Source of the DNA: Lampris incognitus
Lineage: Eukaryota > Chordata > Actinopteri > Lampriformes > Lampridae
DNA: 64,000 nt
Reading direction: 5' to 3'
NCBI RefSeq assembly: GCF_029633865.1
Contig: NC_079223.1
Coordinates: forward strand, 39,086,706-39,150,705
Shown here: in pieces, positions 42,601-52,100 of the stretch
Layout: each line of letters starts with the position of its first letter
How positions within the stretch are numbered: the stretch's first letter is position 1
The notes under the pieces: generated by a model
Database searches by the model: none
Told to the model about the DNA's origin: nothing
What the model saw: only the letters and a program-made list of their open reading frames with translations
Position numbers and translations under genes: made by a program

Positions 42601-43093
42601 GTATTTGAAAACGATAATTACTGTAAGAAAACGTGTAATTAACAGTACCTGAATGCATGCTGATTTAGATTAGGAATGCCTTGCATAAAGATTTAGCAAA
42701 CAACACATTAACATGTACTAACGTATCCAGCCAGTTCTCATGCCAACATGCAAATATAAATTTTTGAATCTAAGCGCCAAGTTGAACATGTTTGTTTCCC
42801 CAGCTTGCCAGTACCTATTTCAAGTACCAAATCACTACATCTTCCACGGGGCCGAAGTTTACTCCGAGTCTGAAGATGAGACATCTAGCTCCTGCGAAAG
42901 TGAGAGTGAAGACTCATGCTGCAGCGTCGATGGAATGGAGGAGGACAGCGAAGCTGAAGAGCCAAGCGCGCTAGCAGCAGATGGAGATGCTTGCCTCAGA
43001 GACACTATACCACACACGCTAGCCAACGAGGGTACATCAAGTGTGCAGTCAGACAGTACTTCTGAAAATATTCAGAACACCACACACCTTTAA
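24630..43093 (+). CDS. sirt1: SIRT1, NAD-dependent protein deacetylase, complete
   Basis: Nuclear class III deacetylase that removes acetyl groups from histones, p53, FOXO and PGC-1alpha using NAD. Nine exons join in frame: 24630-24972, 25642-25749, 26378-26616, 26744-26896, 27078-27225, 41286-41365, 41693-41876, 41996-42532 and 42804-43093, giving 693 residues (human 747). Visible parts: [16 protein letters not shown]; nuclear signal KRKKRK (200-205); NAD-binding GAG (228-230) and [24 protein letters not shown] (312-315); catalytic His330 in QCHG; zinc cysteines 338, 341, 362 and 365; [13 protein letters not shown]; and the C-terminal activating segment [15 protein letters not shown] (609-623). 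The N and C tails are shorter and diverged, as usual for fish. The start is the first ATG of the open frame that begins MAD, as in human. Intron 5 is 14 kb of nested elements. Confidence 0.97.
25848..25931 (+). repeat. tRNA-headed SINE, family A, 3' end (copy 4)
   Basis: Starts cacctgccgcccagtgactg and ends gcggtttggataatggatgg. It lies tail to tail with the copy at 25936-26069 in sirt1 intron 2. Confidence 0.85.
25936..26069 (-). repeat. tRNA-headed SINE, family A, 3' end (copy 5)
   Basis: Starts tccatccatccatccattat and continues through tcccagcagtcattgggtgg to atcacagggcc. With copy 4 it makes an inverted repeat of about 80 bp per arm. Confidence 0.85.
27471..27532. repeat. Perfect 22-bp inverted repeat with 18-nt loop
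   Basis: 27471-27492 is the exact reverse complement of 27511-27532. It is AT-rich with an ataggcctat core, in the 3' UTR part of the LINE remnant within sirt1 intron 5. Confidence 0.95.
27638..31238 (+). mobile_element. hAT element with ZBED-type N-terminus, interrupted by an L2 LINE
   Basis: The ends are tagggatgggta at the left and tacccaccccga at the right. The flanks read gtacaaat (27630-27637) and gtgcaaat (31239-31246), an 8-bp duplication with one mismatch, as expected of hAT. At 30766-30900 plus-strand pieces read [20 protein letters not shown], then NTSNLSKLL in another frame, like the BED zinc finger heading ZBED-type transposases. No catalytic domain remains. About 2.8 kb of its interior is the L2 insertion 27691-30525. 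Confidence 0.7.
27691..30525 (-). mobile_element. L2-type LINE, 5'-truncated, inside the hAT
   Basis: 29484-29975 (minus) is reverse transcriptase: [58 protein letters not shown] and the catalytic YADD in [12 protein letters not shown]. 28894-29097 gives the post-RT block [19 protein letters not shown] and [20 protein letters not shown]. The 3' end at 27691 onwards is the widespread fish LINE tail with attttatttgtatagcccaa. Frames between the blocks are broken and the 5' end is missing, so the copy is dead. Three diverged repeats of about 250 bp, each with gaggatgccaagc, lie at 27966-28560. Confidence 0.85.
31969..33018 (-). repeat. LTR of the gypsy fossil (left)
   Basis: Starts tgttcgttactt and ends gggtgctaca. 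It is collinear with 36882-38128. It contains an internal tandem duplication (32690-33014) and a (TAA)n tract, which make it longer than the partner. Confidence 0.8.
32690..33014. repeat. Tandem duplication of about 165 bp inside the left LTR
   Basis: The unit aaaagaattgcagctaaatg to taacattttaaagggtgctg occurs at about 32690-32861 and again at about 32862-33014, nearly identical. The right LTR has only one copy. Confidence 0.85.
36380..36862 (+). mobile_element. RTE-type LINE 5' fragment (endonuclease start)
   Basis: 36673-36864 encodes [40 protein letters not shown] and [10 protein letters not shown], the N-terminal apurinic endonuclease block of RTE LINEs. Upstream is a 5' region with ggagggttgtgtcaggaagg and gggcatccgacgtaaaatc. 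It stops abruptly at the LTR. A 3'-truncated RTE copy is unusual. Confidence 0.75.
36882..38128 (-). repeat. LTR of the gypsy fossil (right), with SINE insertion
   Basis: Starts tgttcgttacttgcagtctc and ends gggggctgca. About 860 bp when the SINE at 37713-38098 is left out. Confidence 0.8.
37713..38098 (+). repeat. tRNA-headed SINE, family A (copy 6)
   Basis: Full length: ggcacggtggctcagtgg, ggttcgagcccc, ctgtgtggagtttgcatgtt, a GT-rich microsatellite at about 37939-37977, gactgctggaataggctcc and a tggatggatgga tail. It sits inside the gypsy right LTR. Confidence 0.92.
38314..38940 (+). repeat. Composite retroposon: family A-like head with a different 3' tail
   Basis: The first 170 bp follow the family A SINE (gcctcacagcaagaaggtc, then ggttcgaacccc). 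After about 38490 the sequence changes to a different body that ends gggttaaatgcagagaacac, ttcattgtaacctgtacaat and gacaaaataaagt, a common fish retroposon 3' end. It is either a distinct SINE family sharing the head or a chimera. Confidence 0.7.
38941..41285 (+). other. Right part of sirt1 intron 5, no feature seen
   Basis: 2.3 kb without an exon, RNA gene or repeat I can name. Open frames at 39081-39374 and 39353-39538 show no family likeness. Confidence 0.4.
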
Positions 43094-44760
43094 ATGTAAA
43101 GTACCCAGTCTACAAAGCACTATTGTCTTTTTTATCCCTTGCGTTTATTTTTGATTCATGAACTTTAATACCAATTTTCATAAAGTTGAGACTGAGTGAC
43201 AACTTTGTGTGAATATGCAGCAAGTTCTTTTTTTTCTCATTTATCATCATGTGCCTAGTTTGGTCACATGCATTGTGTCTGGAAGCTTGTACATGTATAC
43301 TTATGAAATAAGATATAGTAGTTTTGTTTTCTGTATTTCTGACATGTTTATCTCATTTTACATTATAAACTCTTAGATGATTCTTTCATCCATTATACGT
43401 AAAAGCAACAGTGAAATAAGCTTCAAATCCTAGTTTGCCACCATTACAAGCAACCAGAATTAAGGAATGCAGGGGTCAATCTCAGTCCAGTGTGACACAA
43501 TCTGGAGTCTCATGTGTTCCACGTTTGGTTCATGTTATCAAAAATGTTATAAGCCCCCTACTTATTACATAGTAGATGGTATGAGTTTCCGGCATAAACA
43601 TGAGTGATCTTCAGATGGTTTAATTGAAGGCATTGAGTTAAACCATCATTGCTAAAGGCATTCAACTAAAACACACCTGCAATGGAAACTGCCCTTCCAT
43701 AATGGTAAATACTGAGAAAAAGGAACAGTAGTCTTCATTCTAGACCAAAGAACACTTGATTAACCCATTGAAGTTGTCATGAGCTTTGTGTGTTAAACCT
43801 GTCATATAAGTCTTGGAAAACTATTGACAAGATTTCCCTCTGATGTGTGGCAGCTACTTTTTATGGTCAAGCCTCTTATTTTTATACTCTATTGTGAGAC
43901 ATACTCAGCAGAGAGTAGATGATAGTTTTTATCTGTAAAAAATGTTATACTGAGTTGTAATAAGTCTTGGGACTATATTCAATGGCTTACATTGAAGAAA
44001 TGGCACTTTTTCCTCACAAAACAGGTTTAGTTGCTTGTGTCACTTTTGATAGTGCAGGAAGGTATACCATTTCCTTTTATTTTACATAAGAGTTTGCTGC
44101 CTGTAAAATTCAGTATTGTTAGGTAGACAATATTTGAGCCAATTTTGTGTTGGACATGTCTACAACATAATTCATATGCCATTTTATTTAAGCATAATTT
44201 TGTTTACGGTTCAAGGGAATGAGGAATTTTTACGTTACTATAGTTGTTCACTTTCCAGTGGGGTTTATTATAAGTAAAAGCCTCTTGAAACACTGACATT
44301 GCATTTTCATTATTTCGTTTACTTCAGTAAGGCTTTGCTTTGAGGCAACACTCCTGGCATTTGATTATTAAGCCTGGTTTTCTCAGTGGTGTCAAGAAGA
44401 ACTATATAGTATTTCAGCAAGTGACCACTCCATAGAAATATTCCTTTTGACACTTGTATGTACAATCACTTTCTAATTAAAGAGAAAAAATAACAACACA
44501 ACCAGAGGAATACACCAAATACAAGAATGATGGAATCGTTCTAATACACCATTATATCAGTTAAGATGAATAACTTACATGTTCTTACTTTTCTTTAACC
44601 TGAAAGCATGCCCAGATGAGTTTGTATCTGACAATATCCTACACAGCTTTTATTTCCCCCCCAGTAATTTAAAAAATGTCTTACGCAGAAAAGATGTACA
44701 ATATAATGTGGATCGGTCTTGAGGTTGTTTTTTTTTATAGTAAGATGACAAATACTTTTA
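43094..44760 (+). other. sirt1 3' UTR and downstream sequence
   Basis: AT-rich, repeat-poor sequence following the sirt1 stop, consistent with a long 3' UTR. The best poly(A)-like hexamer seen is ATTAAA at 44476-44481, 1.38 kb after the stop; no canonical AATAAA stood out. Confidence 0.45.
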
Positions 44761-45026
44761 CATTAAAAGCTACACTAAACTAACTTGACACCATCTGTCC
44801 CGCCTTCTGCGCTAGGATGCATTCTGCTGATTGGGTCAGTTGAAAATTGGTTAAATTTAACTATCTCCCCAAAACTGGACACCTGTCCCGAAGGGGTTAA
44901 GATGAGGAGAAGAAACGTGTGGCGGCATCCAGGGCAGGTTTTGCTGGGGGAAAACAATGTTTGTAGATACCATTGTGATCAGTACGGCGAAGGGTTTCTT
45001 CCGGGAAAGCCCATTTTAGACATGTG

Positions 45027-45237
45027 CTCGGAAACCACGTGATCGGACGATTCCAGCTCAGTTGTAAAGTAGCCCACTAATCACCACCTAACCCTAACAC
45101 AACGCTTAACCACTACCAAACTTTAACCCTACTCGTCTGTGCTACTGTGGAGCACGATTTCCGAACAACTGCGCTGCAAAAACGCCTATCAGTTAATTAT
45201 GATATACGTGAGCCTTACTGGTCACGTGGTTTCCGAG
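45027..45237. promoter_or_regulatory. Pair of inverted 16-bp E-box repeats upstream of cacul1
   Basis: ctcggaaaccacgtga (45027-45042) and tcacgtggtttccgag (45222-45237) are perfect reverse complements, each with CACGTG. They lie 210-420 bp upstream of the cacul1 ATG. They could be bHLH-ZIP sites in the promoter or ends of a small degraded inverted element. Confidence 0.6.
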
Positions 45238-45450
45238 ACAACGTCTATGGAGGGGTCTTTTAATTCCAGACGTAAAGAACTACACTTCCCTGTTTTCGCA
45301 GTGATTCGATGTGTCGTAAAATTTCCAATCGCCACAACAGCCCTCAAGCAGGATGGGAACTGAAGACGCTTGACACCTTCTCTTCAGAAGCCCGATTTCT
45401 AATTTGATGGGCTATAAGCTTGGTTTCGGGACGCAACAAGACTTACGACC

Positions 45451-46051
45451 ATGGAAGATATGGAAGATGCCAGCTACGACCTGCACGATGACCACAATCA
45501 CAACCATTGTCCGGGCGCTAGGAACGTCCATGCGTATCTCCGAAGTCAGCTGTCAGATGTAACGCCAGCGTTCAATCAGCCTCGACCCTGTTCATCCGTA
45601 CCCGGACTGCCAGAACAACAGGAGAATCGAGAAAAGGTTAGCGTCGGTAGCTCGAGCGATTCAAAGTTCATGGACTCAGATTCCAGTAGCGAAAGCAGTG
45701 AAGTCAGCGAGGCGGACAGTCCAGCTTCATCATCAGCCTCCGCTGCAGGGAAGTTTGCCCTCAACTCTGCCTCCAAGTTCCGTAAGTTTCCTCTCCAATC
45801 GGCCGCTTTTACATGGTCCACAATCTATCAGTTAGTTTATCATTCTAACCAATCTGCCATATCTGGTGGTTATTTATTTATGTGTGAGACTTGTGTTACA
45901 TTACTTTAGTGTCCATGACCAATAATGCACCGATTAGGTAACCGGTCTAACTAATTTGCACGGTCGAGTTATTGTTTGAGTTTTGCGGGGGTCTCTAAAA
46001 TAAATAAATAACGTTAGGGGCGGAGACGAATAGATATAGCCTAGTGGGTGC

Positions 46052-46103
<52 letters not shown>

Positions 46104-49100
46104 CACTGCTCACACTTTCACACACGCTGCAGCCCACTACTTCCAACAATTGTATCAGGTAGTTTGAAACTGCCCACAACATGGCTGCGATACTGCAACA
46201 ATAACTTGAAATAATGCCAAACCAGTCCCGGCGCCAAGATGAAACGCACAACCAACCGTATGCTACTTTCTATTCAACATCAAGGTAATGGGCATCATTC
46301 ATCAACTGTTCGTACGTACAAACACCCATGGATTTTTGTTTTTTTGTTACCTCTCAAGATTGTCTAGCAGTCAGAAGCAAAGCCTGGTGGTTATTTGTAA
46401 TTTCTTCCCCCTAACATATATTGTCTACCTCTTGCAACGAGCAATTACCAAGGCTTGCAAAGACATCAGTGTTGGCCAGTTGGTGTTTAATTCAGGGTTT
46501 ACCCAGGTTCTACGCTGGTCTCTGAGACAAACTTCAGGGCTAACACATCTGGACACAACATTTAGTGGGAAAAATGTTTCATCACTCATCCAAGTGACCT
46601 CGTCAGTCTCACTAACTGCAGGTATCCCCACCCATATAAAAAGCACAGTTGCATATCGAGCGAAACCAACGATAAATTTCATATGCAAATAGGCGTGACC
46701 ACCATCTAGAATGTCAATGGCCACAGAGGTACAGTACTGTTCACAGAGGATTGGGGGAATAGTTGCAATCACAGTATCTAAAGCAAGAAAGTTGAATCAG
46801 TTCATTTGAACACAACGTTTCTGTCAATAAACGTGTCCAGATAAACAGGTTCAACTTTTCATTTCCTTACCTGGATTATTGGGCATGCATGAAGACATAT
46901 GGACACGTTTATTGGGAGAAACGTTTGATCACTCATCAAAGTGGCCTCTTCAGTCTCAGTCCCCAACCTTATAAACAATACAGTGGCAAACAATCGGTTT
47001 CATATTCAAATTGCCATGACCATTAACTAGAGTTTCAATGGCCATGTGTACTATTCACAGAGGATTTGGGAACGTTTGCAATCACAGCATTGTAAGATGG
47101 CGACATATGTACTCTTAGGCTCCCCATCAGTTCAGGGATGGTCATTCTCTCTTCACATAGATGGCCTCACTTTCTTTTTTCATGGTCATGTTGGATATAT
47201 GTGTTTTTGGATATATGTTGGATATATATGTTTTTTGTAGTTTGGATATATGTGTTCTTGTAGTATGGATATATGTTTTTTGTCTTTGTGTTGCACTGCT
47301 GTGGGCTGGGGGAAATGAAAAATGAATGTCCCTGATTCCTGATTATTTGACTCCCTGTTCAAATCCAGCGTTCCTCCCTATCAAGGAAGTGCACATCCTC
47401 ATCCTTGAAAGAGTGGTCACTGGCCAGTAGATGGGTGTAGACCGCAGAGTCCTGACCTGATGTGTTAGCTCTTCTGTGTTGTGCCATCCTCTTGGCCAGC
47501 GTGTTTGTTTCCCCGATGTACAAATCACAGCAATCCTCCTGGCACTTAACAGCACACACTATATTGCTCTGTTTGTGCCAGGGGACCTGATCCTTGGGGT
47601 GAACCAGTTTCTGGCACAGCGTGTTTTGGGGTTTGAAAACCACCGAGATGTGGTGTTAGGAAAATATGCGTCACAACTCTTCAGACATTCCCGCCACATA
47701 CGGAATCACCACTGGTTTACAGTTGAACAGCTGTTGTCCTCCTCTGTTTGATCGGCTTGTGCACTGTTTGGGCATCTTCCTGGTTTTGGCAAACGCCCAG
47801 TTAGGATAACCACACTTAACCAGGGGCTGTTTAGTGTAGGATTTCTCCCCTTCCCCGGCTGCTGTGTCTGTGGGGACATTGTCAGCTGGGTGGTACAGCA
47901 TCCTGATGACTCCTAGTTTGTGCGCCAGTGGATGATGAGAGCCAAACCTTAAGTACTGATATTACATTACATTACATTAGAGTAATTTAGCTGACGCTTT
48001 TATCCAAAGCGACTTACAATAAGTGCATTTAACGTAGGAAATCAGGAGAACTACTAGTCATCAGAGGTCATAAACAAGCATCTAAGAGCAAAACCGGTAC
48101 TAAAATAAAAGCGCAAGAAAGAGTTTTTTTTTTTATGAGTGAATACAATAAGTGCTAAGAACAAGTAACAGGGTAGTAGTTCTTAAAGAGGTCAGTTTTC
48201 AACCTGCACCGAAAGATGGGCAGCGACTCTGCTGTCCTGACATCATTGGGGATTTCATTCCACCACTGTGGGGCCAGGACAGAAAAGAGCCATGACCGGG
48301 TCGATCAGCATGGGCCTCTGAGTGACGGGGCAACCAGGCGTCCCAAGGCAGCAGAGCAAAGTGGTCGGGCGGGGGTGTAGGGCTGGACCATGGCCTGGAG
48401 ATAGGAAGGAGCTGTTCCTTTCACTGCCCTGTAGGCCAGCACCAGAGTCTTAAACTGGATGCGAGCAGCTACTGGGAGCCAGTGTAGGGACATGAGAAGG
48501 GGAGTTGTGTGGGAGAACTTAGGGCGGTTGAACACCAGACGAGCTGCAGCTTTCTGAACAAGCTCCAGAGGTCTGATGACCGACACCGGGGCGCCAGCAA
48601 GGAGGGAGTTGCCGTAGTCCAGCCGGGAGATGACCAGAGCCTGGATGAGCACCTGTGCCGTCTCGTCGGTGAGGAATGGGCAAATCCTCCTGATGTTATA
48701 GAGGAGAAATCTGCAGGAGCGAGCAACTGATGCAACGTTTGCAGCAAACGACAGTTGGTCGCCAGGATCACACCCAGATTCCTCACAGTCCGAGTTGGTG
48801 TCACCACGGTGTTGTCAAAGGTGATGGCCAGGTCTCGGTGCGGGCAACCTTTCCCCGGGAGGAACATCAGCTCTGTCTTGTCCAGATTGAGCTTCAGGTG
48901 GTGTATCACCATCCACTCCGAGATGTCAGTCAAGCACGCAGCAATGCGTGTCTCTACTTGTGTGTCAGAGGGAGGAAAGGACAAGATCAGCTGGGTGTCA
49001 TCGGCATAACAATCTCCCATCAGTGATGAATCGTTTCTCCCACTAAATGCTGAGTCCAGATGAACTGATTCACCTGTGATTTTTTTACCTGGATTATTGA

Positions 49101-52100
49101 GCATACATCAAGACAAAAAAAATAAATAAAAGGTTTAATAAATATCTTGTTAAGCTTATAGAGGTTTTACATTTTAACAGCTTTTTTGTTTGTGCATTCA
49201 GATATTGGAGAAATGTATTGTTTGATATGGATAGTCAGCTCTGAAAAGTTCAGCTTTTTGCGTAAGAATTTGGATTTGTTAACATAAAGTTTGGTCAAAA
49301 TAAGCAAATCAATCAAATAAAACTGCAGAGATTCCTGTCATATTCAGTGAATCCAAATACATTTGTCCAAAGTAATAAAAAGTGAGGGTAAATTTAATCA
49401 GCAATAAATCGTGACAGTTTATTCCAGTTGTTTGGTATGTGATGGGCAAGACCAAATCAGCATTTCTCTGAGCTCACCACAATAGGTACAATTTACATCA
49501 ATGTCTTTCTTGAGTTTCTGCAAATAAGGATTAGTTGGCTAAAACCTGTGAAGCATTTTAAAGGATATCTCTTTGACTTTTAGTTAAAGAAATTATGTGG
49601 CAATAGCCACATTCCTTCCCAACAAATATCTCCAACAAATGTGGACCAGTATGATAAGGCAGACGGTGTAGTTTTGACATTTTGTTGAAAAAGTTAACAG
49701 ATTGCGAGTTTTCCCAACAGTTGTTTCAGTATAGGGTGATTTCCATTTCCCTTAAAACCTTGAAAAAGCGAAATCATACCAGAGAAGAAGAAAAGCATCA
49801 TAGACAGTTGAGAAATGGTGAAACAGGGATTACAGTGTTGGAATAAATTCAGCTTAATTGAAAAAGAGTTGACCATTTTGGCTGAATAACTGACTTAACA
49901 ATAATTATTACAAAACCACTGTTGAAAAAATAGATTTATTTTCACACAAAATATATCTATTGTTCCAGATATAATAAAAAAAACAAAAACTGTGAGGAGT
50001 TAAGTTACCGGGACTTAATGAAAGCTCCTTCTGCCTTCCTTTTATACATCTTATCAAAGGTAAATTAAACAAATCTGTCATCTTCTTCTGTTAAGGTACC
50101 TGGTGATATTTCAGAGAACAGGGATAGTAGAGATACCTGTGATAATATTTTAATATGATAATGCTTTGTTCCTCTAATCTCAGCAAGATTACTTCCAAAC
50201 TTCTTGAGATATTTCACTGACTTGTATTTAAATCACTCCCAATTTGCTGAAAAGGTGTTATTACTGCAAGATTTGTTTTCACTTCCTCGTGTTTAAGGAG
50301 AATTGATAAATTTCCAAAAGTTTGCTTTTGAATCACTATCTGAGGGAAGTAATTTCACAGAAATGGAGATTGCTTTATGATCACTGACAGGGAAGAATGT
50401 TTACTGAAACATCTTGCACTTTAATACTTTTGGAAACCACTCAGAAGTCTAAGCGAGATAGCCTTGTGTTTTCTTTAACTTTCCACGTGTCTATTAAGTC
50501 ATTTCTCTCCATTAAAAAGTTTAGTTTGCATTTCTGCCATTATTGCGTGCAGGCGGCCAACCATCAATCAGGAGGTTCAAAGTTACATTACAGTCCTTTC
50601 CAACTAAGATGGGAATTCAGAATTTTAGTTAACCAATGCCTAAGTCTATTCTCTATGCCGATGAATAATTTGAAGTGTTCTACGTTAGAACTGTGCCCGT
50701 ATACATTAAAAATGATCAAAGCAATCTTGTTGTAATTGACAACTTGACAGATAAAATGCCCTTTTGGAACCGTGTCTGTATGTGAGATGTCCCCATTGTA
50801 CCTATTTTCATGGTTACATTTCATGAAGTTAAATTTAAGGTTTCGTGGTATTTGTTCCAACCAAGCAGTTCCACACCTGATTCTATTAGTCAACCTTTGT
50901 TAAGGACATTGATTTGTAGACTCAGGTGTGTAACGACGTGGTTGGAACAAAGACCTGCACCCACACTGGCCCTTTCTGGTTCATGTTGCCCATCCCTGTG
51001 TAGACTCGTGTGCCGTCTCATAAAGAGCCCTTTTTGCATATAAAGATTTACATTGAGTCCATACGGGTTGTAGATTAGCCTCCTGTGTAGGAACTGAAGT
51101 ACAGATGTGCCTGCCAAGCATGACCCGAGCTGCGCACGCCTGTGGCTTGAAGTGGGGTTGCTCTGTAGATCATGAGGGCCAAGAAAGGATCAGTTTTTAT
51201 CAGGATCTGTTTGGCTGTCTGTATACCTCTCTCAGCCTCACCGTTTGCTTGAGTAGTGAGGGCTGGATGTGATGTCTAAAATCATACTCCTTAGAGAACT
51301 GCATGAACGCTCTGTCTGAAAATTGGATGCCATTGTCTGTAACAAGTTCATTTGGGCATCCCATCTAGCAAATATGTTCTTCAGCTTATCCCTCTTGGTG
51401 TCGCCTGACCTATCCCCAAGGTAAGCTATTTCTATATACTGTGAAAATAGTCTGTGACTACCAAGTAGCTCGCATTTATCAGCTGCTTCTCTCTCCGATG
51501 GGCAACTGGATAGTGGGTTAGTAATCAGGGGTTCTCTTTTCTGTGTTCCTTTGGACTCCTGACAGTCTTTACATGTGCTGTCAACTTCCTGAATGTGTTT
51601 GCTTATTCCAGGCCACCACACATTACACCTTGCCCGATTCCTACACTTCACTATGCCTTGATGCCCATCATGTATGCACTGTAATATCTCAGACCTCATC
51701 TTCTGTGGCACTACTATCCTGTCATTATACAACACCAGTCCTTCTGAAACTGAGGTGATGTCTGGAAGTGTAGTAGGCTTTTTGTCAGGCACCTTAATGG
51801 CAAACTTGGGCCATTCTGTCATCACAAAGAGTTGAACCATCTGCAGCTCTGGATCCTCCAGGGTCTGTTGTTTGACTATGTCAAGCTTGCTGGGTGAAAT
51901 AGGCCACAACTCATGGACCGCTTCTTCACAGGCCTCTATTTCACTGGTCAGCTTGGCAGTGTCCTGTGTGGCAGTTGCCTGAGCATGTAGAAAGGGTATC
52001 TGCTATGATAAATTGTTTCCCTGGCACATACACGGCTGTAGGGTTGTAGCACATCATACGCAGTAGGAGTCTCTGACACCTCATAGGCACTGAGTCGAGG

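Noticed and set aside
44785-45042. 85-aa plus-strand frame between sirt1 and cacul1
   Set aside because: No recognisable family and no splice or promoter context of its own; left as spacer.
45084-45130. Telomere-like cctaaccctaac stretch
   Set aside because: Only two imperfect units; no array.
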